Shown here: positions 24,645 through 32,975 of the stretch, piece by piece
Numbering within the stretch: the stretch's first letter is position 1
Layout: the number at the start of each line of letters is the position of its first letter
Assembly (NCBI RefSeq): GCF_000425385.1
Contig: NZ_KE384358.1
Span: 317,623 to 381,622 of the forward strand
Direction: 5' to 3'
DNA length: 64,000 bases
From: Pseudoduganella violaceinigra DSM 15887
GTDB taxonomy: Bacteria > Pseudomonadota > Gammaproteobacteria > Burkholderiales > Burkholderiaceae_D
Translations under genes and position numbers: made by a program
The notes under the pieces: generated by a model
Databases searched by the model: none
What the model saw: the letters and a program-made list of their open reading frames with translations, nothing else
Told to the model about the DNA's origin: nothing

Positions 24645-25850
24645 ATGAGCGCTCCCGACCTCTCCAAGCTGAAGATTGAACGCGGCGCGACGGCGCCGCT
24701 GCGCCGTCCCAGGCGCGGGACATGGCTGGCGGCGGGGGCCGCGGCGCTGGCCGCCGCCGGCCTGTTCGCCAGCCGCGGCGCCGGCAACACGCCCGTGGAA
24801 ACCGTCACCGTGGCGCAGGCCTGGCCCTCCCAGGAATACACCCTGTTGAATGCCACCGGCTATGTGGTGGCCCAGCGCAAGGCCGCGCTGTCGTCCAAAG
24901 CCACCGGCCGCCTCGAATGGCTCGGCGTGCTGGAAGGCAGCCGCGTCAAGGCCGGCCAGACGGTGGCGCGGCTGGAAAGCCGCGATGTCAGCGCCACGCT
25001 CGGCCAGGCCGAGGCCAATGTCAAGGTGGCGCGCGCCAACCTGGAGCAGGGGCTGGCCGAGCAGGCCGACGCCCGGCAGGCCTTGACGCGCGCGCAGGAA
25101 TTGCTGGCGCAGCAGTTCATCGCCGCCGCCAGCGTCGACGCGGCGCAGGCGCGCCTGAACAAGGCCACGGCGGCCGTGTCGGCGCAGCGCGCCGCCATCG
25201 GCGCCGCCGAAGCCGGCGCCCGGGCCGCCCGCGTGGCGGTCGACCAGACCGACATCCGCGCCCCCTTCGACGGCGTGATCCTGACCAGAAATGCCAATGT
25301 GGGCGACAATATCACGCCCTTCTCTTCCGCCGCCGACAGCAAGGGCGCGGTGGTGACCATCGCCGACATGGACACGCTGGAAGTGGAAGCCGACGTTTCC
25401 GAGTCCAGCCTGGCCAGCATCCACAACGAGCAGCCGGTGGAAATCCAGCTCGACGCCTTCCCCGGCCTGCGCCTGGCCGGCACGGTGTCGCGCATGGTGC
25501 CGACGCTGGACCGCAGCAAGGCCACCCTGCTGGTCAAGGTGCGCTTCCACGAACGCGACCCGCGCGTGCTGCCCGATATGAGCGCGAAAGTGGCGTTCCT
25601 GTCCAAGGCCGTGCCGGAAGCGCAGCGCAAGGCGGTGACCGCGGTGCAGCCGGGCGCCATCGTGCAGCGCGGCGGCAAAACGGTGGTGTTCGTGGTCGCC
25701 GGCGGCCATGCCAGGCTGCAGCCGGTGCGCACCGGCCGCAAGCTGGGCGAGCTGGTGGAAATCCAGGGCGTCAAGCCGGGCGAGCAGCTGGTGCTGCAGC
25801 CCTCGGACAAGCTGAAAGACGGCGGCGCGGTGGCCGTGGCGGCGAAATGA
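24645..25850 (+). CDS. HlyD/RND-type periplasmic adaptor of an ABC exporter
   Basis: This 401-residue membrane-fusion protein has one N-terminal membrane helix (about 26-44). A lipoyl/barrel-sandwich half ('KATGRLEWLGVLEGSRVKAG') and a long alpha-helical hairpin (about 120-195, Ala/Gln-rich heptads) come next, then the second lipoyl half ('IRAPFDGVILTRNANVGD') and beta-barrel and proximal domains. In the family it bridges an inner-membrane transporter to an outer-membrane channel. Its stop overlaps the ATPase start (ATGA), so it belongs to the following ABC system. No TolC-like gene is in the window. Confidence 0.88.
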   Translation: MSAPDLSKLKIERGATAPLRRPRRGTWLAAGAAALAAAGLFASRGAGNTPVETVTVAQAWPSQEYTLLNATGYVVAQRKAALSSKATGRLEWLGVLEGSRVKAGQTVARLESRDVSATLGQAEANVKVARANLEQGLAEQADARQALTRAQELLAQQFIAAASVDAAQARLNKATAAVSAQRAAIGAAEAGARAARVAVDQTDIRAPFDGVILTRNANVGDNITPFSSAADSKGAVVTIADMDTLEVEADVSESSLASIHNEQPVEIQLDAFPGLRLAGTVSRMVPTLDRSKATLLVKVRFHERDPRVLPDMSAKVAFLSKAVPEAQRKAVTAVQPGAIVQRGGKTVVFVVAGGHARLQPVRTGRKLGELVEIQGVKPGEQLVLQPSDKLKDGGAVAVAAK

Positions 25851-26530
25851 GCCCGCTGGTCCGCATCGAGGGCCTGAGCAAATCCTACCGGCGCGGCGGC
25901 CAGCGGGTGCCGGTGCTGAGCGGGATCACGCTGGACATCGCGGCCGGCGACTTCCTCGCGCTGATGGGGCCATCCGGTTCCGGCAAGAGCACCCTGCTCA
26001 ACCTGATCGCCGGCATCGACAAGCCCGATCGCGGCGTGCTGCGCGTCGACGGCCTCGATATCGCCGCCATGTCGGAAGCGGCGCTGGCCGGCTGGCGCGC
26101 CGGCAATGTGGGCTTCATCTTCCAGTTCTATAACCTGATGCCGGTGCTGAGCGCCTTCGAGAACGTGGAATTGCCGCTGATGCTGACCTCCCTGGGCCGC
26201 CGCGAACGGCGCGAGCGGGTGGCGCTGACGCTGTCCATGGTGGGCCTGGCCGACCGCATGGACCACCTGCCCAGCGAACTGTCGGGCGGCCAGCAGCAGC
26301 GCGTGGCGATCGCCCGCGCCATCGTCACCGACCCGCGCCTGATCGTGGCCGACGAGCCGACCGGGGACCTGGACAAGCAATCGGCCGCCGATGTGCTGGA
26401 GTTGCTGAACCAGCTGAACCGCGAACTGGGCAAAACCATCATCATGGTGACCCACGACGCCCACGCCGCACAGCAGGCGCGCAGGCTGGTGCACCTGGAA
26501 AAAGGCGAGCTGCTCGGCGCGCCCGCCTGA
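25847..26530 (+). CDS. ABC exporter ATPase, MacB/LolD-type
   Basis: This 227-residue nucleotide-binding protein has Walker A 'GPSGSGKST' at 41-49, signature 'LSGGQQQR', Walker B 'LIVADEPTGDLD' and the switch His in 'MVTHD'. The sequence is of the LolD/MacB/DevA group that powers mechanotransmission exporters with FtsX-like permeases. The ATG at 25847 overlaps the adaptor stop, and the permease follows after one base. The frame is open far upstream, but that part is antisense-like to the adaptor. Confidence 0.92.
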   Translation: MSPLVRIEGLSKSYRRGGQRVPVLSGITLDIAAGDFLALMGPSGSGKSTLLNLIAGIDKPDRGVLRVDGLDIAAMSEAALAGWRAGNVGFIFQFYNLMPVLSAFENVELPLMLTSLGRRERRERVALTLSMVGLADRMDHLPSELSGGQQQRVAIARAIVTDPRLIVADEPTGDLDKQSAADVLELLNQLNRELGKTIIMVTHDAHAAQQARRLVHLEKGELLGAPA

Positions 26531-26531
26531 C

Positions 26532-27689
26532 ATGGTCCTGCTGCGCCTGATCAGCCGCAACGCCCGGCGCCACAGACTGCGCTCCATCCTGACCGTGCTG
26601 GGGCTGATGGTCGCCACCATCTCGTTCGGCTTCCTGCAGACGGTGGTCGATGCCTGGTACGCCGGCGCCGAAGGGGCGGCCAATACCTCGCTGGTGACGC
26701 GCAACGCCACCTCGCTGGTGTTTCCCCTGCCCCTGTCCTACGAAGCGCGCATCCGCGCCACGGAGGGCGTGCAGCGGGTGGCTTACGCCAACTGGTTCGG
26801 CGGCGTCTACCAGGACCCCAAGAATTTCTTCGCGCAGTTCGCCATCTCCGGCGCCAGCTACCTGGATATCTACAGCGACTACCTCATGCCCGAGGCCGAC
26901 CGCGCCGCCTTCCTGCGCGACCGCAAGGGCGCGCTCATCGGCCGCAAACTGGCCGACCAGTACGGCTTCAAGGTGGGCGACATCATCCCGATCAAGGGCA
27001 CCATCTATCCCGGCCAATGGGAATTCGTGGTGCGCGCCATCTACGACGGCAGGAAGGAGACCACCAACACCGCCACCATGTTCTTCCACTGGGACTATGT
27101 GAACGAGAGCATCAAGAAGATCGCGCCGCGCCGCGCCAACCAGGTCGGCGTGTACGTGGTGCAGATCAAGCAGCCCGAGAACGCGGCCCTGGTCTCGGGC
27201 CAGATCGACAGCCAGTTCCGCAATTCGCTGGCCGAGACCCTGACCGAGACGGAAAAAGCCTTCCAGCTGGGCTTTGTGTCGATGTCGGAGGCGATCGTGG
27301 TGGCGGTGCGCATCGTCTCCTTCGTGGTCATCGTCATCATCATGGCGGTGATGGCCAACACCATGGCCATGGCCGCGCGCGAACGGCTGGCGGAATACGC
27401 CACGCTGAAAGTGCTCGGCTTCGGCCCCGGTTTTCTGGCGGCGCTGATTTTCGGCGAATCGCTGCTGCTGGCGGCGGCCGGCTGCGTGCTGGGCGTGCTG
27501 CTGCTGTTCCCGCTGGCGGCGGGCTTCGCCAAGGCCATGGGCACCATGTTCCCCGTGTTCCAGGTTGCACCGCTGACGGTGCTGCAACAGGTGCTGGCGG
27601 CGCTAGCGGTCGGCCTGGTGGCGGCGATCGCGCCCACACTGCGCGCGACCCGCGTCAATATCGTGGAGGGCCTGCGCAGCATCGGCTAA
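26532..27689 (+). CDS. ABC exporter permease, FtsX/MacB-type (first)
   Basis: This 385-residue inner-membrane protein has a first membrane helix near 18-40, a large periplasmic domain (about 45-255) and three C-terminal helices (about 262-290, 310-340, 350-372). This is the FtsX fold of DevC/MacB-like permeases. It starts one base after the ATPase stop, and four bases separate it from the second permease. With two different permeases, the system is probably a heterodimer. Confidence 0.88.
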   Translation: MVLLRLISRNARRHRLRSILTVLGLMVATISFGFLQTVVDAWYAGAEGAANTSLVTRNATSLVFPLPLSYEARIRATEGVQRVAYANWFGGVYQDPKNFFAQFAISGASYLDIYSDYLMPEADRAAFLRDRKGALIGRKLADQYGFKVGDIIPIKGTIYPGQWEFVVRAIYDGRKETTNTATMFFHWDYVNESIKKIAPRRANQVGVYVVQIKQPENAALVSGQIDSQFRNSLAETLTETEKAFQLGFVSMSEAIVVAVRIVSFVVIVIIMAVMANTMAMAARERLAEYATLKVLGFGPGFLAALIFGESLLLAAAGCVLGVLLLFPLAAGFAKAMGTMFPVFQVAPLTVLQQVLAALAVGLVAAIAPTLRATRVNIVEGLRSIG

Positions 27690-27693
27690 ACGC

Positions 27694-28860
27694 ATGACCA
27701 TTCCGCTTTCCTACATCTTCCGCAATCTATGGACGCGCCGCCTGACCACGGTGCTGACGGCCGGCGGCCTGGCCCTGGTGGTGTTCGTGTTCGCCACCGT
27801 GCTGATGCTCGACGAAGGCTTGCGCACCACGCTGGTCAGCACCGGCGAGCAGGATAACGCCGTCATCATCAGGCGCTCGGCCGAGACCGAGGTGCAAAGC
27901 GGCGTCGACCGGCGCCAGGCGGCCATCATCGGCAGCCATCCCGCCATCGCGATGGGGAGCGACGGCAATCCGCTGGTGTCGAAGGAGACCGTGGTGCTGA
28001 TTTCCCTGCACAAGCGCGGCTCGGACAAGCCGTCCAATGTGGTCATCCGCGGCATCACGCCGACCGGACTGGCCATGCGCCCGCAGGTGAAGCTGGCGGC
28101 CGGCCGCATGTTCCGCCCCGGCGCCTCGGAAATCATTGCCGGCGCCAGCATCGCGCGCCGCTTCGCGGGCGCAGGCATCGGCGAAACGCTGCGTTTCGGC
28201 CAGCGCGAGTGGACCGTGGTGGGCCTGTTCGACGCCGGCGGCAGCGGCTTCGACTCGGAAATCTGGGGCGACGCCGAGCAGCTGATGCAGGCGTTCCGGC
28301 GCGGCGCCTATTCCTCGCTGATCGTGCGCCTGGCCGACGCCGGCAGCTTCGAGCGCCTGCGCGGGGACCTGGAGGCAGACCAGCGCCTGACGGTGCAGGC
28401 CAAGCGCGAACGGCAGTTCTATGCCGACCAGTCCAAGGCCCTGTCCAACTTCATCAGCTACCTGGGCCTGATCCTGTCGATCGTCTTCTCGCTGGGGGCC
28501 ACCATTGGCGCCGCCATCACCATGTACGCCTCGGTCGCCAACCGCGTCGGCGAAATCGGCACGCTGCGCGCGCTGGGCTTCCAGCGCAGCGCTATCCTGG
28601 CAGCCTTCCTGGCCGAGGCGATGCTGCTGGCGCTGGTGGGCGGCGTGGCGGGCCTGGGCTGCGCCGCCTTCATGCAGTTCCTGTCGTTTTCCACCACCAA
28701 CTTCCAGTCGTTCTCGGAACTGGCATTCGGCTTCAAACTGAGCCCCGCGATCGCCGTCAAGACCCTGCTGTTCGCCCTGGCCATGGGCCTGGTCGGCGGC
28801 TTCCTGCCCGCCTTCCGGGCCGCGCGCCTGACCATCGTCGATGCCCTGCGCGCCGCCTGA
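27694..28860 (+). CDS. ABC exporter permease, FtsX/MacB-type (second)
   Basis: This 388-residue protein has the same FtsX topology: helix near 15-40, periplasmic domain to about 255, then helices near 262-290, 305-335 and 350-375. 'NRVGEIGTLRALGFQRSAIL' is the typical coupling-helix region of this permease family. It differs from the first permease in sequence, so the pair likely forms a heterodimer driven by the one ATPase. The exported substrate is unknown; the family exports lipoproteins, glycolipids, peptides or macrolides. Confidence 0.88.
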   Translation: MTIPLSYIFRNLWTRRLTTVLTAGGLALVVFVFATVLMLDEGLRTTLVSTGEQDNAVIIRRSAETEVQSGVDRRQAAIIGSHPAIAMGSDGNPLVSKETVVLISLHKRGSDKPSNVVIRGITPTGLAMRPQVKLAAGRMFRPGASEIIAGASIARRFAGAGIGETLRFGQREWTVVGLFDAGGSGFDSEIWGDAEQLMQAFRRGAYSSLIVRLADAGSFERLRGDLEADQRLTVQAKRERQFYADQSKALSNFISYLGLILSIVFSLGATIGAAITMYASVANRVGEIGTLRALGFQRSAILAAFLAEAMLLALVGGVAGLGCAAFMQFLSFSTTNFQSFSELAFGFKLSPAIAVKTLLFALAMGLVGGFLPAFRAARLTIVDALRAA

Positions 28861-28937
28861 CGCCGTTGCAAGAACACCACGAAAGTTTCCCTCTGGTAAA
28901 TAATATTGCGCAGAGGCGTGCTACACTTTGCACCCCT

Positions 28938-30611
28938 ATGCCGCCCATCCTGCACCGCCGAACATTCCCGCGCCTGGCCCTTGCCTTATGGCTCGTGTGC
29001 GCCTTCGGCCATGCCGCGGCGGACGAGCGGCGCGTCCTGGTGCTGTACTCCCTCGGGGCGGACTCCTCCTCGGCCTGGCAAAGACTGGTGCACAAGGGCA
29101 TGTACGACGAACTTGAGCGCAGCAGCCAGGGGACGACGCCGGCGATCTTCGAAGAGCGTTTCGACGCCAACCGGGTCGGCGAAGAGAAGCTGCAGGAGGG
29201 CATGGCGCCCTACCTCGAGACCAAGTACGCCGACGTCAAGTTCGACGCCATCGTGACCGAGAATTTCGTGGCGGCGCGTTTCCTTTCCAGCCATCCCGAG
29301 CTGTTCCCGGGCGTTCCGCGCCACTATGTGAACCATGGCCGCGACCAATGGATGCCGCGCGATGGCATGGGATACGAAGTGAGCTCGGACTTCGAGCGTG
29401 CCATCGGCGTGATTCCGCTGGTCGACCCGGACGTCCGCCATATCGTCGTCATCGGCGACCAGACGATGCGCGGGCAGATGTGGCTCGAGCGCATCCGCAA
29501 GATCACCCCGCGTTTTCCCGGGATCCGCTTCGAGATCTGGGACGACGGCAGCGTGACCGAGCTGCGCCAGCGCGCGGCAGTGCTGGACCAGGGCAGCGCC
29601 ATTTTCATGCTGTCCTCCATACGCGGCGAAGGCTGGACGCGCATCCAGCCGCAAGATCTCGCACGGCAGATTGCCAGCGCCACCAGGGCGCCGCTGTTTA
29701 CCCATTCCGAATCGCTGGTCATACCGGGCGTGGTGGGCGGCTATGTGGTCAGCGGCGAGGCCGTCGGACGCGTGATGGCGCGCCTGCTGCTTGGCCAGCC
29801 GGCCCTGGCCGGCCAGCTGCAAGGCTATTACTTCGACTACCCGACGGCGCGCCAGGCCGGCCTGCGCAATATCCCGCACGATGCGGTGATGCTGAACCGT
29901 CCGCACAATGTGTGGGAACTGTACCGCTGGCAAATCATTTCCGTGGGCGCCCTGATTTTGCTCGAAGGGGCGCTGATTACGGCGCTGGTGCTGTCGCTGC
30001 GCGCGCGCCGGCGCGCCATGGCGGACCTGGCGTCCGAACGCAATGGCCTGGAAGACCGCGTGCTGCAGCGCACGCTGGAGCTGCTGCAGGCCAACCGCAA
30101 GCTGCAGGAGCAGGCCAGCACCGATCCGCTGACCGGCATCGCCAACCGGCGCAAGATGACGGAGCAGATCGCGCAAGAGCTCGAGCGCGCGCGCCGCTTC
30201 CGTCATCCCCTGTCGCTGCTGATGATCGATATCGACCACTTCAAGCGCATCAACGATAGCCACGGCCACGAGGTGGGCGACCAGGCGATTGTCCAGACCG
30301 CGACGCTGCTGACGGCCAATTTGCGCGCGGTGGATTCGGTGGCGCGTTTCGGCGGGGAGGAGTTCGTGCTGCTGCTGCCGGAGACGCCGGTCGCTGTTGC
30401 GGCCTATGTGGCGGAGCGCTTGCGCGAACAGGCGGCCCAGTTGCGGGTCAGGACGGAGCTGGGGGACGAGGTGGCGCTGACCATCAGCATCGGCGTGGCG
30501 GCGGCCGATCCTTACGGCGCGCCCGATACGCCCTCTTCTTTGCTGGTGCGCTCGGACAAGGCGCTGTACCGGGCCAAGAAGGAGGGCCGCAACCGGGTGG
30601 TGCAGTTTTAA
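28938..30611 (+). CDS. Diguanylate cyclase with periplasmic ABC-substrate-binding sensor
   Basis: This 557-residue protein has a signal-anchor (about 1-27) and a periplasmic domain (about 28-330) of the ABC_sub_bind type. One membrane helix near 343-365 ('IISVGALILLEGALITALVL') leads through a short coiled linker to a GGDEF domain (about 395-557). The active site is GGEEF in 'VARFGGEEFVLLLPE', and the product-inhibition I-site RAVD stands just before it. It should make cyclic di-GMP in response to a periplasmic ligand. The ATG at 28938 gives the signal sequence. The gap of 77 bases to the permease suggests a looser link with the exporter operon. Confidence 0.9.
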   Translation: MPPILHRRTFPRLALALWLVCAFGHAAADERRVLVLYSLGADSSSAWQRLVHKGMYDELERSSQGTTPAIFEERFDANRVGEEKLQEGMAPYLETKYADVKFDAIVTENFVAARFLSSHPELFPGVPRHYVNHGRDQWMPRDGMGYEVSSDFERAIGVIPLVDPDVRHIVVIGDQTMRGQMWLERIRKITPRFPGIRFEIWDDGSVTELRQRAAVLDQGSAIFMLSSIRGEGWTRIQPQDLARQIASATRAPLFTHSESLVIPGVVGGYVVSGEAVGRVMARLLLGQPALAGQLQGYYFDYPTARQAGLRNIPHDAVMLNRPHNVWELYRWQIISVGALILLEGALITALVLSLRARRRAMADLASERNGLEDRVLQRTLELLQANRKLQEQASTDPLTGIANRRKMTEQIAQELERARRFRHPLSLLMIDIDHFKRINDSHGHEVGDQAIVQTATLLTANLRAVDSVARFGGEEFVLLLPETPVAVAAYVAERLREQAAQLRVRTELGDEVALTISIGVAAADPYGAPDTPSSLLVRSDKALYRAKKEGRNRVVQF

Positions 30612-30621
30612 ACCGGTAAGG

Positions 30622-30650
30622 CGGGGTACGACCCAAGGGTCGGACCCCGG
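30622..30650. terminator. GGGGTC hairpin, terminator or REP-like element
   Basis: CGGGGTACGACCC and GGGTCGGACCCCG flank an AA loop, with one mismatch in a 13-base stem. It sits between the convergent ends of the diguanylate cyclase (30611) and maiA (30674). There is no T-run, so its termination strength is unclear. The GGGGTC core is shared with the large palindrome at 9274-9353. Confidence 0.55.
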
Positions 30651-30673
30651 TGTGCGGCAGCCGCGGGACGGAT

Positions 30674-31318
30674 CTATTCCGTATCCGGCTGGGACGCAGG
30701 GTGCGCTGCCTTGAATGCCGGGAGGTCGGCGCAGTTGGCGGCGATGCGCGCAACGTTCGGGTACGGCGCCAGGTCGATGTCGAAACGCTGCGCGTTGTAT
30801 ACCTGCGGCACCAGGCAGCAGTCGGCGATGGTCGGGGTGTCGCCGTAGCAGAAGCGGCCGGCGTCGCCGTCGCGCTCCAGGTGCGCTTCCAGCGCCTTCA
30901 TGCCCTCGCCCATCCAGTGGTGGTACCACGCCATCTTCTGCTCTTCGCTCAGGCCCATCGGGCCTTTCAGGTACTTGAGCACGCGCAAATTCATCAGCGG
31001 ATGGGTGTCGCAGGCGATGGTCTGCGCCAGCGCGCGCACCCGGGCGCGGCCCACCGCGTCCTGCGGCAGCAGCGGCGCCATCGGATGCGCTTCTTCCAGG
31101 TACTCGATAATGGCCAGCGACTGCGTCAGCACGATGCCGTCGTCTTCCAGCGCCGGCAGCAGGGCGGCCGGGTTGACCTCGCGGTAGGCGGGCGCCAGCT
31201 GCTCGCCGCCGTCGCGCAGCAGGTGCACCGGCACCGCCTCATAGGCCAGGCCTTTGAGGTTCAGCGCAATGCGGACGCGGTAGGCGGCCGAACTGCGGAA
31301 ATAGGTGTAGAGCTTCAT
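30674..31318 (-). CDS. maiA: Maleylacetoacetate isomerase (zeta-class GST)
   Basis: This 214-residue GST-fold enzyme isomerises maleylacetoacetate to fumarylacetoacetate using glutathione. The N-terminal thioredoxin domain has the active-site region 'YFRSSAAYRVRIALNLKGL', where the classical SSCS-type motif is SSAA, as in many bacterial members. 'QSLAIIEYLEE' is the glutathione gamma-Glu site, and the helical C-terminal domain contains 'GDTPTIADCCLVPQVYNA'. The start overlaps the fahA stop by four bases. The alternative is maleylpyruvate isomerase of gentisate breakdown, but the partner FahA favours the homogentisate route. Confidence 0.85.
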   Translation of the reverse strand: MKLYTYFRSSAAYRVRIALNLKGLAYEAVPVHLLRDGGEQLAPAYREVNPAALLPALEDDGIVLTQSLAIIEYLEEAHPMAPLLPQDAVGRARVRALAQTIACDTHPLMNLRVLKYLKGPMGLSEEQKMAWYHHWMGEGMKALEAHLERDGDAGRFCYGDTPTIADCCLVPQVYNAQRFDIDLAPYPNVARIAANCADLPAFKAAHPASQPDTE

Positions 31319-32337
31319 GCCCGTTCCTCGTAGTTGCGTACGGTCTGGTCGATGGCGCCGAAGATGGTCTTGCCTTGCGCGTCATGCATCTCGATGCGCA
31401 CGGTGTCGCCGAATTGCAGGAAGCCGGTCTGCGGCTTGCCGCTTTCGATGGTTTCATACATGCGCACTTCGGCCAGGCAGCAGTAGCCCACGCCGCCGTT
31501 GGCGATGCTCGAGCCGTGCAGGCTGCCCTGCTTGTTCGACACGGTGCCCGAACCGATGATGGTGCCGGCGCACAGTTCGCGCGTCCTGGCGGCATGGGCC
31601 ACCAGCTGGCCGAAGTTGAAGGTCATGTCTTCGCCGGCATTGGGCTTGCCGAACGGCTGGCGGTTGATCTGCACCAGCAACGGCAGGTGCAGCTTGCTGT
31701 CTTCCCAGGCCTTGCCCAGTTCTTCCGGCGTGACGGCCACCGGCGAGAAGGCGCTGGCCGGCTTGGAGTTGAAGAAGCCGAAGCCCTTTGCCAGCTCGTT
31801 CGGGATCAGGTTGCGCAGCGAAACATCGTTGACCAGCATGACCAGGCGGATCGCCTTGGCCGCCTCGTCTTCGCTGGCACCCATCTTCACATCGCCGGTG
31901 ATGACGGCCACTTCCGCTTCCAAGTCGATGCCCCAAGCTTCGTCCAGCGCGTAAATGGCGTCGCGCGGGCCGACGAAGCTGTCCGAACCGCCCTGGTACA
32001 TCAGCGGGTCGGTGTAGAACGATGCCGGCACTTCGGCATTGCGCGCCTTGCGCACCAGCTCCACGTGATTGATGTAGGCGGAGCCGTCGGCCCACTGGTA
32101 GGCGCGCGGCAGCGGCGAGTGGCACAGGCTTTCGTCGAACGGCTGGGCGCCGGACGCGCTGCCCTGGTTCAGCAGGGCGTAGATCTGTTTCATCTGCGGT
32201 GCGGCGACGTCCCAGTTGTCCAGCGCGTCCTGCAAGGTGGCGGCGATGGCGGGAACCGGCTGGCAGGATTTCAGGTCGCGGCTAACGACGACCAGGCGGC
32301 CATCGCGGCTGCCGTCTTTCAAGGTGGCGAGTTTCAT
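31315..32337 (-). CDS. fahA: Fumarylacetoacetate hydrolase, short bacterial type
   Basis: This 340-residue FAH-family enzyme hydrolyses fumarylacetoacetate to fumarate and acetoacetate. It opens with 'MKLATLKDGSRDGRLVVVSR', the N-terminal domain of Burkholderiales FahA. The FAH catalytic domain has acidic metal-ligand patterns 'GIDLEAEVAVITGDV' and 'MLVNDVSLRNLIP', the 'GKGFGFFNSK'-like segment reading 'AKGFGFFNSKPASAFSP', and 'GSGTVSNKQGS'. The gap to the VOC gene is 21 bases, and it overlaps maiA, so the three form one operon. Confidence 0.85.
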   Translation of the reverse strand: MKLATLKDGSRDGRLVVVSRDLKSCQPVPAIAATLQDALDNWDVAAPQMKQIYALLNQGSASGAQPFDESLCHSPLPRAYQWADGSAYINHVELVRKARNAEVPASFYTDPLMYQGGSDSFVGPRDAIYALDEAWGIDLEAEVAVITGDVKMGASEDEAAKAIRLVMLVNDVSLRNLIPNELAKGFGFFNSKPASAFSPVAVTPEELGKAWEDSKLHLPLLVQINRQPFGKPNAGEDMTFNFGQLVAHAARTRELCAGTIIGSGTVSNKQGSLHGSSIANGGVGYCCLAEVRMYETIESGKPQTGFLQFGDTVRIEMHDAQGKTIFGAIDQTVRNYEERA

Positions 32338-32358
32338 GTGTTTCCTTAATCTTGGAGC

Positions 32359-32889
32359 TTAATTCTGCGGCGCGTGCATCCAGGCTGCGTGCTTGGGCGC
32401 TTTTTTCGTTTTAGACCATTCTTCCAGCATGTCCCACTTCACGTCGTCCAGCTTCTGCATCATTTCCGGGGTGCCGGTGTTGGCCGCCAGTTCCAGGCGG
32501 TGGCCGTTCGGGTCGAAGAAGTAGATCGACTTGAAGATGGTGTGGTTGACGGGGCCCAGCACCTCGATGCCGGCGGCGGCCAGGCGCTCCTTGGCGGCCA
32601 GCAGTTCGTCCATCGAGGCCACTTCCAGCGCCAGGTGCTGTACCCAGGCCGGGGTGTTTTCATCGCGCCCCATCTCCTTTTGCGTCGGCAGCTCGAAGAA
32701 GGCCAGGATATTGCCCTGGCCGGCGTCCAGGAAGACGTGCATGTACGGGTCTGGGGCCTTGGTCGAAGGCACTTCATCCTCCGCGATGGCCAGCACGAAG
32801 TTCATGTTCAGGTGCTTGACGTACCACTCGACGGTCTCCTTGGCGTCCTTGCAGCGGTAGGCAACGTGGTGGATTTGCTTGATTTTCAT
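32359..32889 (-). CDS. VOC superfamily metalloprotein in the FahA/MaiA operon
   Basis: This 176-residue protein has two beta-alpha-beta-beta-beta modules typical of the vicinal-oxygen-chelate fold. Candidate metal ligands follow the classic two-His two-Glu layout: H8 ('QIHHVAYRC'), E66 ('AFFELP'), H85 ('VQHLALEV') and E133 ('GHRLELA'). Such proteins are glyoxalases, epimerases or ring-cleaving dioxygenases. As first gene of a fahA-maiA operon it likely acts on an aromatic-degradation intermediate, but it is too short and different to be 4-hydroxyphenylpyruvate dioxygenase. Its start codon lies in an inverted repeat facing a LysR gene. Confidence 0.75.
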   Translation of the reverse strand: MKIKQIHHVAYRCKDAKETVEWYVKHLNMNFVLAIAEDEVPSTKAPDPYMHVFLDAGQGNILAFFELPTQKEMGRDENTPAWVQHLALEVASMDELLAAKERLAAAGIEVLGPVNHTIFKSIYFFDPNGHRLELAANTGTPEMMQKLDDVKWDMLEEWSKTKKAPKHAAWMHAPQN

Positions 32890-32914
32890 GGCGGGCTCCT
32901 ATGTATCCCGCCAT
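32888..32914. promoter_or_regulatory. Inverted repeat over the VOC start, likely LysR operator
   Basis: ATGGCGGG and CCCGCCAT are separated by 11 bases, the usual LysR-site spacing, between divergent genes starting at 32889 and 32976. The left arm overlaps the VOC start codon. A second looser dyad, TTGT ... ACAA, lies around 32923-32942. A function as LysR sites is inferred. Confidence 0.45.
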
Positions 32915-32975
32915 TAAACTCTTGTTTCAGCTATCATACAAACGATATTTTCACGTCAATTTATTAGTTTTCCTG

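Noticed and set aside
21711..25709. Open frame of over 1300 codons on the minus strand opposite the histidine kinase
   Set aside because: It is antisense to well-supported kinase and adaptor domains, has no recognisable motifs, is rich in Gln/His/Arg/Ala as expected for GC-rich antisense frames, and has no ribosome site.
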